Part shown: positions 1-10,593 of the stretch, in pieces
Layout of the letters: each line of letters starts with the position of its first letter
Numbering within the stretch: position 1 is the stretch's first letter
NCBI GenBank assembly: GCA_964016885.1
Contig: OZ024748.1
Location: forward strand, 32,362,291 to 32,426,290
Source: Eledone cirrhosa
Lineage: Eukaryota > Mollusca > Cephalopoda > Octopoda > Eledonidae
Reading direction: 5' to 3'
Length of the DNA: 64,000 bases
Notes under the pieces: model-generated
The model's input: the letters and a program-made list of their open reading frames with translations, nothing else
What the model was told of the DNA's origin: nothing
Databases searched by the model: none
Made by a program: the position numbers and the translations under genes

Positions 1-94
<94 letters not shown>
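1..94. repeat. (TA)n microsatellite
   Basis: Uninterrupted alternating TA from the window edge to about base 94. It abuts the first unit of the left tandem array and is the same kind of TA tract that sits inside every unit of that array, so it may be the expanded TA block of a further unit cut by the window edge. Confidence 0.95.
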
Positions 95-98
<4 letters not shown>

Positions 99-654
99 AG
101 AATAGAATGAAACGAAATTTTATTTCTCACTCTTATTACGGCACTTACTTAAATGTAAGTATGTATGTATACGAACTTACATATATGTATACAGACGTAC
201 AGTAAAATGCATATATATATATATATACATACAGGCACACATATATATATGTACGTATCAGTTTACCGAACATTTATTATAATGTTCGCTTTGTTCGTTT
301 GTAAACAAACGGACAGCCTGATTTACGCCGTACAGTGTTCAGGCAAACACGTCACCTTTTTGTTCAACACTGACACAGGAACGATGTACTAGTTTCAAGC
401 TTGTTAGCTATCGTCAGCACCGTATAACTTTCTGCCAGATGGTTGAACGTTCGAAAGTATATACTTTCCTCATGAAAATTAACGGCTGGGCAGCCTAATT
501 TGCATATCGAGTGAGTTCAGTCGGCCAGGCGCGCCGAAAACGATAAATGGAATAGAATGAAACGAAATTTCATTTCTCACTCTTAGTACGGCACTTACTT
601 AAATGTAAGTATGTATGTATACGTACATACATATATGTATACAGACGTACAGTA

Positions 655-689
<35 letters not shown>

Positions 690-1012
690 CAGGCACACAT
701 ATATATATGTACGTATCAGTTTAGCGACCATTTATTATAATGTTCGCTTTGTTCGTTTGTAAACAAACGGACAGCCTGATTTACGCCGTACAGTGTTCAG
801 GCAACCACGTCACCTTTTGGTTCAACACTGACACAGGAACGATGTACTAGTTTTAAGCTTGTTAGCTATCGTCAGCACCGTATGCCTTTCTGCCAGATGG
901 TTGAACGTTCGAAAGTATATACTTTCCTTATGAAAATTAACGGCTGAGCAGCCTAATTTGCATATCGAGTGAATTCAGTCGGCCAGGCGCACCGAAAACG
1001 ATAAATGGAACT
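95..1012 (+). repeat. Tandem array, forward block (two units)
   Basis: Two consecutive copies of a complex unit. Each runs from GAATAGAATGAAACGAAATTT through a TA/GT-rich part, a CGAACATTTATTATAATGTTCG palindromic patch (about 270-290 and 728-748), the GAACGATGTACTAG segment (379 and about 838) and a tail ending CGAAAACGATAAATGG. The two GAACGATG landmarks are about 459 bp apart. The open frames here are low-complexity repeat translation with Tyr/Ile runs and have no coding signature. The same sequence recurs in inverted orientation from about 1,013 onward and as a shorter foldback element near 12.3-12.9 kb. Confidence 0.9.
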
Positions 1013-1075
1013 ATAAAGCGAACATTATAATAAATGTTCGGTAAACTGATACGTACATATATATATGTGTGCCTG

Positions 1076-1121
<46 letters not shown>

Positions 1122-1551
1122 TGCTACTGTACGTCTGTATACATATATGTATGTACGTATACATACATACTTACATTTAAGTAAGTGCCGTACTAAGAAT
1201 GAGAAATGAAATTTCGTTTCATTCTATTCCATTTATCGTTTTCGGTGCGCCTGGCCGACTGAACTCACTAGATATGTAAATTAGGCTGCTCAGCCGTTAA
1301 TTTTCATAAGGAAAGTATATACTTTCGAACTTTCAACCATCTGGCAGAAAGGTATACGGTGCTGACGATAGCTAACAAGCTTGAAACTAGTACATCGTTC
1401 CAGTGTCAGTGTTGAACAAAAAGGTGACGTGGTTGCCTGAACACTGTACGGCGTAAATCAGGCTGTCCGTTTGTTTACAAACGAACAAAGCGAACATTAT
1501 AATAAAGGTTCGGTAAACTGTTACGTACATATATATATGTGTGCCTGTATG

Positions 1552-1649
<98 letters not shown>

Positions 1650-2958
1650 TGCTACTGTACGTCTGTATACATATATGTATGCACGTATACATACATACTT
1701 ACATTTAAGTAAGTGCCGTACTAAGAGTGAGAAATGAAATTTCGTTTCATTCTATTCCATTTATCGTTTTCGGTGCGCCTGGCCGACTGAACTCACTCGA
1801 TATGCAAATTAGGCTGTTCAGCCGTTAATTTTCATAAGGAAAGTATATACTTTCGAACGTTCAACCATCTGGCAGAAAGATATACGGTGCTGACGATAGC
1901 TAACAAGCTTAAAACTAGTACATCGTTCCTGTGTCAGTGTTGAACAAAAAGTTGACGTGGTTGCCTGAACACTGTACGGCGTAAATCAGGCTGTCCGTTT
2001 GTTTACAAACGAACAAAGCGAACATTATAATAAATGTTCGGTAAACTAATACGTACATATATATATGTGTGCCTGTATGTATATATATATATGCATGCTA
2101 CTGTACGTCTGTATACATATATGTATGTATGTATACATACATACTTACATTTAAGTAAGTGCCGTACTAAGAGTGAGAAATGTAATTTCGTTTCATTCTA
2201 TTCCATTTATCGTTTTCGGTGCGCCTGGCCGACTGAACTCACTAGATATGCAAATTAGGCTGCTCAGCCGTTAATTTTCATAAGGAAAGTATATACTTTC
2301 GAACGTTCAACCATCTGGCAGAAAGGTATACGGTGCTGACGATAGCTAACAAGCTTGAAACTAGTACATCGTTCCTGTGTCAGTGTTTGAACAAAAAGGT
2401 GACGTGGTTGCCTGAACAATGTACGGCGTAAATCAGGCTGTCCGTTTGTTTACAAACGAACAAAGCGAACATTATAATAAATGTTCGGTAAACTGATACG
2501 TACATATATATATGTGTGCCTGTATGTATATATATATGCATGCTACTGTACGTCTGTATACATATATGTATGTACGTATACTTACATTTAAGTAAGTGCC
2601 GTACTAAGAGTGAGAAATGAAATTTCGTTTCATTCTATTCCATTTATCGTTTTCGGTGCGCCTGGCCGAGTGAACTCACTAGATATGCAAATTAGGCTGC
2701 TCAGCCGTTAATTTTCATAAGGAAAGTATATACTTTCGAACGTTCAACCATCTGGCAGAAAGGTATACGGTGCTGACGATAGCTAACAAGCTTGAAACTA
2801 GTACATCGTTCCTGTGTCAGTGTTGAACAAAAAGGTGACGTGGTTGCCTGAACACTGTACGGCGTAAATCAGGCTGTCCGTTTGTTTACAAACGAAGAAA
2901 GCGAACAGTATAATAAATGTTCGGTAAACTGATACGTACATATATATATGTGTGCCTG

Positions 2959-2994
<36 letters not shown>

Positions 2995-3070
2995 TGCTAC
3001 TGTACGTATGTATACATATATGTATGTACGTATACATACATGCTTACATATATATATATACATATACATA
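1013..3070 (-). repeat. Tandem array, inverted block (one arm plus about four units)
   Basis: The units of the forward block continue here as their reverse complement. The CATTTATCGTTTTCGG landmark recurs near 1,228, 1,755, 2,203 and 2,640, so periods are about 437-528 bp. The length difference is mostly the internal (TA)n, which spans about 90 bp in the unit at 1,555-1,646 but only about 13 bp near 2,080. The orientation switch at about 1,005-1,020 joins the ATAAATGG tail directly to AAAGCGAACATT of an arm, so it is not a simple palindrome. The last unit fades into TA/CA-rich sequence at 3,050-3,125. Confidence 0.9.
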
Positions 3071-3127
3071 TATATATACACATATATATATACATATACA
3101 CACATATATATATACATATACAAATTA

Positions 3128-4325
3128 ACTTTAAGGCCTTTTCATTTTACGCCATGCTTTCATGTTTGGAATTTCTTCTCTAGTTCAGCCACAGATTCAG
3201 CAATGAGTGTTAGATCATCTGCGTATAGAAGTTCCCATGGGCAGCCGGTCTTGAACTCCTTTCTTCAAGCCTGAAGGGCAATAATAAATAGGAGGTGGCT
3301 AATGAACACCAACTTTAAGGAGGGGGCTGATGAACACCAACTTTTACGCTAAATTCTTCACTATATTCATTGTTAATTTTAACCTTGCTGACTGTCTCTC
3401 TATACATGGCTTGTATAGCTCTCACAAGCCATTCATCTACACCTAGTTTTCTAAGAGCCCACCAGATAGTGGCGCGGGGGATTCTGTCAAAGGCTTTCTC
3501 CAAGTCTACAAATGCTAAGTAGAGGGGTTTACTTTTAGCTAGATACTTCTCCTGTAGTTGTTGTACAAAGAAAAGAGCGTCTGCGGTACTTTTACCTGAC
3601 ACAAACTCAAACTGCATTTCGTCTAGATCAATTCGCTCTCTGTGACCTTCATGACCTGGTCAACTAACTTAATGTCTCTATTATTTCCCCTATCTAGAGC
3701 ATCACCTTTATCCTTGTAGCAGTTAATGATGATGCTGCTACGCCAGTCTTTTGGTATGACCCCATTCGGTATTACTTGGTTTACTATCTGGGTGACCATA
3801 GTATGTCCCACCGTTCAAGATGCTTTCAACATCTCAGCAACTATCTCCGAAGGCCCAGCTGCCTTGCCTGTCTTCATATCTTTGATTGCCTTACTTATTA
3901 TACTACCTTTAACTTGCACTGCTGGTCCCTCTATTGGGCAGACTATCTTTTTCCCATTTCTTCTCCTAATTTAGTAGTCTCTCGTAGTGACTCTTCCAAG
4001 CTATCTTATTATCAGCAAAAGTGAGGGCAAGTACACCATTATCATTACGGATTCGCTTCTCCCCGAGAATATCACGATTTTCCTTGATACATTGTCTATC
4101 AATCCTGAACACTTCACGTTTTTGGTCCTCTTGTTCTAGAATATGCTTGAACTTTCTATCCTACTGCCTATAGGTCTGCTCCAGCCACAGATTTCATCCG
4201 TCGCTTTAAGCAGGTTCACTTTCAAGAATTTCCACTGTTCCTATATATTGTACGTCTCTAATTGCTCTTCCTTACTGGCCGTGGGGTCCTTCAACTTCCA
4301 TATTCTTCTCCTCAAGGTAGTCTTT
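3128..4325 (-). mobile_element. LINE fragment A (reverse transcriptase), degenerate
   Basis: Non-LTR retrotransposon remnant on the minus strand. Reading from 4,325 downward one sees pieces of the pre-RT segment (LRRRIWKLKDPTASKEEQ, then ICGWS), a linker with GKAAGP-like residues, the RT fingers (NQVIPNGVIPKDWRSSIIIN, CYKDKGDALDRGN), the palm at 3,315-3,617 (FVDLEKAFDRIPRATIWWAL, holding the first catalytic Asp, then WLVRAIQAMYRE) and finally [20 protein letters not shown] near 3,190-3,240, which holds the YADD catalytic box. Several frameshifts and stops separate the pieces, and a short GTTGGTGTTCA-containing segment is duplicated near 3,300-3,345. The protein would copy its own RNA at the target site. 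This copy is dead. It may belong to an RTE-like clade, but the clade is not certain from sequence alone. Confidence 0.85.
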
Positions 4326-4393
4326 TATTTTATGTTCATTGTTCAACACACACAACATATAATTGATATTCGCTTTGGAATTATTGATGAAAC

Positions 4394-5215
4394 TTGTTAG
4401 TGACACAACTACAAGAGAAGTTCCTAGCCAAGATTAAGTTTCATTATTTAGCTTTTGTAGATCTAGAAAAGGCCTTTGACAGAGTACCTTACTCTGTTAT
4501 CTGGTGGTCCTTCAGAAATTTAGGTGGAGAATGGCTTGTGAGAGCAGTGCAAGCCATGTACAGAGGAGCTGCCAGTAAAGTGAGAGTAGGAAGGGCGTTT
4601 AGTGAAGAGTTCAATGTACAAGTAGGTGTTCATCAAGGTTCAGTTCACAAGCCACTGCTGTTCATCATAGTTCTCCAGGCCATAACTAACTGGCTGTTCA
4701 CAGGAAACAGTCTATGTGAATGATCTGGTCCTTATAACTGACTCCATAAAAGAACTAGAGAATAAGTGACCCTACTGCATATGTAGGAAAGGAGTAGGCA
4801 TAAACAGTACACAATGATAGCTTCCGCTATCTAGGTGGTGAGAAATGGAGCGACCATGCTTCGTTGGATGTGCAACGTAAATGTGAGAAGAAGTCCGAGC
4901 TTGGATAAATTGAGGAAGAAATTGGACTTCAGAAGAAACCGAAGTGGTGTGCAAGAGAGAAGACTGCATTGGTATGGATTTGTGATATCCATGGATGGTG
5001 ATCGCTGGTTAAAGAAGCGACAGGGAATACCAGAGAAGGGAACCCATAGTAAAGGAAGACCAGGGTAGATGTGGTGATAGCTAATCTAAAATTGCTGAGA
5101 CTCACAGAGGAGATAACGAAGGAACAAGCGAGTTGGGAGATATTGTGCTTAAAAGGACCCATCCAACCCATGCCAGGATTGAAAAACCGACGTAAAACTA
5201 TGCTTATTATGTAGA
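4394..5215 (+). mobile_element. LINE fragment B, internally deleted
   Basis: Same LINE family as fragment A, on the opposite strand and divergent from it. It starts in the RT palm (QLQEKFLAK, then FVDLEKAFDRVPYSVIWWSF at 4,394-4,520), continues through [20 protein letters not shown] and a damaged YADD region (YVNDLVLITDS), then jumps to the C-terminal part (MLRWMCNVNVR, QERRLHWYGFV, HSKGRPG near 4,850-5,068) and the end of the coding region (LRLTEEITKEQASWEI). The zinc-finger-like WVHKRCSG segment seen in other copies is missing, so there is an internal deletion near 4,770-4,840. No 5' end is present. Confidence 0.85.
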
Positions 5216-5599
5216 TGAAGTAAATTAAATTAAAACAGATTTAGACTAAATCGAACAAAACTTCCCTGATACAGGGTACAGCTAAATATAAACTATATTT
5301 TATAATGTAAGGTAATGAACAAGATAATTAAATAGACGGAGGTATTTTAAATAATAAAGACAGTCATGATAACAATATATTTTATTTCACATCTAACAGT
5401 GGAATCTGCTGATTGAAAAATAACACATCAACATTTCAGTATGGAAGTTTTTTTTCTATATATAAAAGTGGAGGAAGAAATATATTTTTCTAATGTTGTT
5501 ATATTTTCACTTGTATAATTACTGGATCGTTGTAGTGTTCACGTAATTATATTATTTACACACATTAATATAGACATTAAGTAAGTCTTTGTCAACTTA
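5216..5599. other. AT-rich sequence with no recognised feature
   Basis: About 380 bp between LINE fragment B and the LTR element. No open frame, repeat landmark or RNA gene stands out. A TTTTTTTCTATATATAAAAG stretch lies near 5,448-5,468. Confidence 0.5.
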
Positions 5600-5603
5600 C
5601 CTC

Positions 5604-5954
5604 TGTAGCAGGAGTTGCCTCCCTTGTTGTGACACTCACATCCCCAATAGATTAACGCTCTCTAGACAGGAAGTAGAACCCTTTCTGTAACTTCCGGTCA
5701 GAACCCTATAAAACTAACAACTTTAAGTTCCCTCTCTCTCATTTGCCTTTCCGGCTCCTGGCTTTCGCCAGCCGTCTTCTGCCAGGCGCGTTCGCCTGGC
5801 AACCAAAACGGTAACTAATAACTTTGCTTCATTCTTTCATCTATTCATTGACATGTCAACTATACTGTTCTATATATCCACAAATTGTTAATTAAATATT
5901 ATACACACAAACCACGTCTCATGTTATATTCATACACACCAGTATTTTGTTATA
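5604..5954 (+). repeat. 5' LTR of the non-autonomous element
   Basis: 351 bp, TGTAGCAGG...GTTATA. It shares its opening (TGTAGCA(A/G)GAGTTGCCTCCC) and its promoter block (ACTTCCGGTC followed shortly by CCCTATAAAA) with the solo LTR at 14,591-15,047, so the two belong to one family. Confidence 0.75.
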
Positions 5955-7254
5955 AGTGATGACCCCGAAAAAAAGAAAAAATAACAGAATCTGGTGTTGT
6001 GTGAGTAACATTACGAATACACAGCAAATTTTATTGACAAACTATGAAAATACGCAGTCAAAGAAACGAACACGCACGTGAAATTTTCGTTCAGACAGAC
6101 TCTTTTTCCCTCACGCATCCACTAACTGTCGCAGTTCACTGTATATATATATGTTTCTCGTTTCTTACAACGAACACTTTAAAAACAAAAAAAAAAAAAA
6201 GAAATTTGATTTTTTAAAAAAAACATTTCAACAGGAACATTTATTTTCGATGAATCTCAACCATTGCCTTTTTTTCATCGTTTTCTTCATCGTTCAAGTT
6301 TTTTTCAAAGTTCACAAAAAAAAAAAAAAAAAAAATTGAACTCGCCATATTTGTTATATTAAGTGAAGCCTTTCTTTCTTTTTCATCATTGTCACTTTCA
6401 CACACAGATTTTTTCAAAATGGCTGCCAACGACCTGTTGCACTATCACTTTCGCGCAATAGAAATATTTTTTTTTCAACTTAACCTTGTATTGGCACGTG
6501 TAGGCAGCACAATTTCTCGATTCACTGAGATAGCCACACGCCATGAGATAACGTTTCTCGCCAAGGATTCTCCAGCCTTAAGCTATATTCTCCTATTTGC
6601 CGATTTAAAAATTTACCACGTAAATTTGCCGTTGAAAACTGCGCATTTATTCAGAATGCTTATTTCTTTGGTCGCTGGCCTCTTGACCCTTCCAGGTCAG
6701 CCCATTCTCAACATCGACCATCAACTTCGGCTGTTATTTCTAGCACTTTGCGCAACTCATTTTTTCTGAAAACATTTTTTACTGTGAATTTAAACAGCGA
6801 ATACGCTCACCCCGCGAGACAACAACATCAACAGCAACACAGCTTCATCAACAACCAAAACCAGCAGAACAAGCCAGAGAATTTATTTTTGCAGCACTCT
6901 TCCTGTGAGAAAATCCATTCGGAGGTTGGAAATTTCACGTTATACCACAGAACAGAAACCACCTGCATTCATTCTCTGGAACACACTTTCTTTCCTGCTG
7001 TCATGTGATTGCACACCTGTGAACTGTATTTTGAACATTTGAACTTTGAGCTCTTCTCTTACTTTCATTACATTGTATCTTTAGGTGATGGATAGATAGA
7101 TGTCCAGTCGTTCTCTGGCCAAGAGCGGTTGGTTACCTTGATATCTATCATTGATTATTGCAAACATTAATTTTTTCGTAATTTTCATGCCTGTTACAAC
7201 ATTCTCGCCAACTTACTACATACATATTTCATTCGATTTTTATATTTTAAAAAT

Positions 7255-7399
7255 CTGGCAACCAAAACGGTAACTAATAACTTTGCTTCATTCTTTCATC
7301 TATTCATTGACATGTCAACTATCCACAAATTGTTAATTAAATATTATACACACAAACCACGTCTCATGTTATATTCATACACACCAGTATTTTGTTATA
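7255..7399 (+). repeat. 3' LTR remnant (last 145 bp)
   Basis: Begins at CTGGCAACCAAAACGG and matches the distal part of the 5' LTR through to GTTATA, with one 14-base deletion and few other differences. It is followed directly by the CCTC target duplicate. Confidence 0.8.
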
Positions 7400-7403
7400 C
7401 CTC

Positions 7404-7799
7404 CTTCAGATATAATCAATGTGTTGTGTTGTTAGTTTTTACTAAACAACCAAAGAAATAATCTCTTTGTTATCAAATTAGAAGTTTCAAACATGTTATC
7501 AGCTTTATTTCACAACATTAACGTTGGTGTAACTTCTTCTTTAGTCATAAATTGATATCTTGTCAGAATAAAGTAGTGAGGCTGACTTTATGTCTTTAGT
7601 CACAGATTTGATAGGAAATATATATATATTAGGTTGATATGTGGTCTAAAATATATATATTGTCTATAAATGACTGATAGTAGATGTTCTGGTGAAATAG
7701 TAGTTTTACTACTACAGATTGTAATGGAACTCTTAGTAATCACAATTGTAAAGTAAGAATAGATATGACAGTGTAAGACTGATGTCGGGGAAAGAAATT

Positions 7800-7844
<45 letters not shown>
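7404..7844. other. AT-rich sequence with no recognised gene
   Basis: No supported coding region. It contains a (TA)n/(GT) tract at about 7,803-7,842. The minus-strand open frame across 7,600-7,941 is a low-complexity Ile/Tyr translation of the TA tract. Confidence 0.5.
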
Positions 7845-7846
<2 letters not shown>

Positions 7847-8214
7847 GTTACACAAGATATAATTAGATTAATTAAAGTTATAATGAAGACAGCAGGTACC
7901 CGGTGTCGTTGGGAATGTTTCAACTCTCGCACCGGTGTCATACGTTAAAAGTCCCTGCTATAATTTAATACATTCAGACGCATTTCCACTCGTTTTTAAT
8001 TGATTGTAAATCAGAAAGTATCACTCAGTAAAATATCAATTATATATCAATAAGAAAACCTCTACGTAGTCTCTCTAACTGCTAGAAATAGCAGTGATAT
8101 TATCCATCACAACTTAGTTTTTTGTTTAAAATCTCCAAAGTTTAGTTATACAGCAAATCTTTTGTATAGACTTCGGAATAAACTGGAAGACCGTCAGAAT
8201 ATCATTCTCCTTCT

Positions 8215-8293
<79 letters not shown>

Positions 8294-8294
8294 T
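7845..8294 (-). repeat. Dispersed repeat ending in (TA)n, copy 1
   Basis: The segment from AATTGTTACACAAGATATAATTAG through GGTGTCATACGTTAAAAGTC (about 7,845-7,975) and on to the TA tract at 8,216-8,294 is matched in reverse complement at 17,299-17,740. The matching copy has GACTTTTAACGTATGACACC, then AATTATAACTTTAATTAATC, in the same order and again bounded by a long TA tract. The family is not recognised. Confidence 0.7.
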
Positions 8295-8403
8295 GAGTAT
8301 ATGTTGGTTGTTTACCGACACCTCAGTAAGCACAATGGAGCACTCGACGAAGTGCGCAGGCTGGTTTGGTTACTCCGGAGTAATGTAAAATAAAATAAAT
8401 AAG

Positions 8404-8640
8404 TCAAATATTTAAAATTTGGCTTCGTTTATTAACTGCTATATATATTTCGGTGACAGCCATCATTGGCTGTGACCTCTTCAGGCTGTCCGAATTGATG
8501 TGGTAGAGACAGGTACACATGTTGTTCTGGTGTTTAACTCCGTCGATACTCCGATATGCCCAGTTCCTGGCTGGGTTGTTATTTCTCTGAGGAACTGGCA
8601 ACATATGAATTCGAACAAACGAATTTCGGTGTCAAGGACA
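8404..8640 (-). mobile_element. Probable retroelement 3' region carrying a hammerhead-like motif
   Basis: On the minus strand an open frame of about 66 codons (8,604 down to 8,404) includes AYRSIDGVKHQN and SLKRSQPMMAVTEIYIAV and ends near an AATAAA signal (TTAATAAACG). The tail of this frame overlaps the hammerhead-like structure described separately. Penelope-like elements are known to carry hammerhead ribozymes near their ends, which suggests that origin, but no GIY-YIG or RT domain is visible here. Confidence 0.4.
8442..8520 (-). ncRNA. Hammerhead-ribozyme-like motif
   Basis: On the minus strand the conserved core CUGAAGA (8,478-8,484) is followed by a 10-bp stem II with one mismatch (arms 8,468-8,477 and 8,452-8,461, loop AATGAT) and then GAAA (8,448-8,451). 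This is the order CUGANGA / stem II / GAAA of hammerhead ribozymes. Stem I can form between GACAGC just 5' of the core and CUGUC (8,508-8,512). Stem III can form between AUGUGU and AUAUAU, including G-U pairs, which would place the cleavage position after GUA. The first stem I pair is a C-C mismatch, which weakens the case for activity. Self-cleavage is not shown. Confidence 0.45.
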
Positions 8641-8933
8641 CTCTCTCGTCCCATTGGTCAGTTGTGAGAATATTCCTCAGTTAAAAGTCTATAGAAATTT
8701 TTACTGAGGCAAGGCAATCTGTTGTTCTTGTTTTTGTCAAGTCCAGCTGACCTCCTCCCTTATGTTGGCAGTGGTGTTGGTGTTGGGGTCAGCTTCAGTT
8801 CGCCTGCTGCTATTTTTAGGAGAATCTGTGTGTGTGTCGGGATCCATCCTGCCACAATTTCTCGTGGTGGTGGTTGTGGGGCGGTCTGCGCCAGGCAGAT
8901 GAAGAAATAAGATAAAGCGAATTGGAGAAACAA

Positions 8934-9600
8934 GGATATAAGGCAATAAAGAATGAAATAAAATAAAAGTAAAAAAATAAAATAACATATAGTAAAAAAG
9001 TAAATAAACAATAAAAAAGAAGAATAAAATAGTAAAAAGAATAAGGTAATAGAAGAATAAGATAAAATAATAAAATAAAATGCGTGTGTGTTATAACCAA
9101 TCTCAAAGTTTGAATGTTTGGAAGATATTGACCAGAGTAGAAAGGCTGTGTCAGAATCCGTAAGTGCAAAGGATCACAGTCCTTACTCCATCATTGTGTG
9201 GTACGTTTTAAGAGCAAATGAGACAAGGGTGGGGTGTAAAACACCAGAACCCGAGTGTTAAAATCCGGAAATAAAAGAATAAAATAAATAAAAAGGTAAA
9301 ATGCAGTAAAAAAATAAATAAACAAAAAAATAATAAAATAGTAAAAGGGATAAGGTAATATAAGGATAAAATAAAATAATAAAATGCGTGTGTGTTATAT
9401 GTTTGTGTTATAACCAATCTCTCAAAGTTTAAATATTGGGGAGATATTGCCTGAAGTAGAAAGGCTGTGTCCGAATCAGGAAGTTCAAAGTATCACAATC
9501 TTTACATCATCATGGTGTGGTGCATTTTAAGAGCAATGAGACGATTGCGGAGTGTAAAGCACCAGAACCCGAGTGTTAAAATCCCGAAATGCAGAGGACT
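8934..9600. repeat. Direct duplication of about 320 bp with A-rich (AATAAA)n-like tracts
   Basis: The segment with ATGCGTGTGTGTTATA, then GAAAGGCTGTGTC, then CACCAGAACCCGAGTGTTAAAA occurs at about 9,078-9,265 and again at about 9,383-9,580, each preceded by a long run of AATAAA/AAAATA. The A-rich runs give spurious Phe/Leu/Tyr-rich minus-strand frames. The origin is not recognised. Confidence 0.7.
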
Positions 9601-9639
9601 ACAGTTCCTATTTCGGCACAGATCACATATGCGTGTATG

Positions 9640-9735
9640 TCAACTCACATCGTTCCAAGCACACACGCACAGGCACAGGCCCAGCTGCATCCCCTATGCC
9701 CACACACCGACACCCACCCACACACGCACATGCGA
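9640..9735. repeat. CA/CAC-rich low-complexity tract
   Basis: CACACGCACAGGCACAGGC followed by CACCCACACACGCACATGC. It is a diverged CA repeat. Two overlapping plus-strand frames cross it, but their composition is simple His/Thr/Pro repeat and they are not credible genes. Confidence 0.6.
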
Positions 9736-9789
9736 TTTTTTTCAAACTTTACATGTGTATTACTTATGTTTCAGGAAGTGTTATGCAAC

Positions 9790-10095
9790 ATTTTGATCCC
9801 TTAGGGCCTGCATTAGGTGAAAAACTGCGGTTTTTTTCAGCTTTTGGGGGGCTTTTTGAGGTGTTACGTCAGACCGATTTCCTTGAAATTGTAACTATGT
9901 ATTAGTCTCTTCTTCATACCGTGAGCAAATAAAATCCAACTTTTTTATGGCCTAGGGCCCGCATTAGGTGAAAAACTTCATTTTTTCAGCTTTTTAGGGC
10001 TCTTTCAAGGCATATTATGCACCTAATAAAAAATTCATTTTCTTGATTCCCTAGGGCCCGCATTTGGTAAAATCCTGCATTTTCCTGCTTAATCG
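9790..10095. repeat. Three diverged tandem copies of a GGGCCYGCATT(A/T)GGT motif
   Basis: CCTTAGGGCCTGCATTAGGT (about 9,799), CCTAGGGCCCGCATTAGGT (about 9,951) and CCTAGGGCCCGCATTTGGT (about 10,051) are each followed by AAAA, CTGC/CTTC and a T-rich TTTTTCAGCTTTT-like tail. The spacing is about 150 then 100 bp. No coding potential. Confidence 0.6.
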
Positions 10096-10212
10096 AGGAA
10101 AATCTTAAAGATTATCCAGCCATCAGAATATTCGGTTTATTTTCTTTACATATTGTCCAAGCATGCAGTTTTTCCACGATTAAGACTGTTGTTGGCCCGC
10201 ATTCCAAAATAC

Positions 10213-10246
10213 ATTAACCCGTGCAACGCCGGGTACCACTGCTTGT
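10213..10246 (+). mobile_element. Helitron-like 3' terminus
   Basis: AACCCGTGCAACGCCGGGT forms a short GC-rich hairpin (ACCCG...CGGGT) followed 6 bases later by CTTG. Helitrons end in a hairpin about 10-12 bases before CTRR. The expected CTAG here reads CTTG. No Rep/helicase coding or 5' TC end was found, so this is at best the end of a non-autonomous copy. Confidence 0.35.
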
Positions 10247-10318
10247 ATATATATAAATGTGAAGACTATAAGGATTATATATATATAAATATATATAAAA
10301 ACCGTAAAGCAAATATTT

Positions 10319-10419
10319 ATTAAAATAACAGATTAAAGCAAAGAATTCTTGCTGTCACCCTTAACCGTTAAGGGTGAAAGCAGCGATTCTTTGCATAAAC
10401 TTTAACCTGTTATTTTAAT
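10319..10419. repeat. 101-bp near-perfect palindrome (foldback element)
   Basis: Arms ATTAAAATAACAG...GTCACCCTTAAC and GTTAAGGGTGAAAGC...CTGTTATTTTAAT meet at a one-base centre (10,366). Mismatches and one small indel are spread along about 50-bp arms. This fits a snap-back MITE. No flanking duplication is clear because both sides are TA-rich. Confidence 0.8.
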
Positions 10420-10593
10420 ATATATATATATATATATATGTGTGTATATGTATATATATATATATTATTGCAAGGTATCTATATTCAAGGTTCTTGTTAA
10501 TTTTTAATATGTTATCTCCGTAACTATGTGTGTTTACACTCTTTACAAATTACCCCCTGTAATTGTTTGACGTGTTTATTTTATATATACATA

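Larger units (their letters stand above)
5604..7399 (+). mobile_element. Small non-autonomous LTR retrotransposon with truncated 3' LTR
   Basis: The 5' LTR is 5,604-5,954. It starts TGTAGCAGGAG, holds a TATA box (TATAAAA at 5,707-5,713, preceded by CCGGTCAGAACCC) and ends TTTGTTATA. Its last 145 bp are repeated at 7,255-7,399, differing mainly by a 14-base gap, so the 3' LTR has lost its upstream part. CCTC flanks both outer ends (5,600-5,603 and 7,400-7,403), which fits a 4-bp target-site duplication. A possible primer-binding site, TGATGACCCCGAA, starts at 5,957. The 1.3-kb interior has poly-A and poly-T tracts but no Gag or Pol homology, so it would depend on another element's proteins (TRIM/LARD-like). 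The 126-aa open frame at 6,389-6,769 has no recognisable domain. Confidence 0.75.

Noticed and set aside
165..3274. Many 70-108 codon open frames rich in Tyr, Ile and His
   Set aside because: They are translations of (TA)n, (TATG)n and array units, they recur in the same form in every unit, and they overlap on both strands. No domain or codon bias supports them.
6389..7008. Open frames of 126 and 86 codons inside the 5.6-kb LTR element
   Set aside because: No Gag, Pol or other domain is visible, they overlap each other, and their composition follows the local T-rich and CAA-rich sequence.
8672..8708. Terminator-like hairpin (CCTCAGTTAAAA with TTTTTACTGAGG)
   Set aside because: A real 12-bp inverted repeat with one mismatch, but bacterial-type termination is not relevant here and no element boundary coincides with it.
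9467..9905. Three overlapping frames of 71-110 codons
   Set aside because: They cross a CA-rich tract and a duplicated non-coding repeat, and no frame is favoured.
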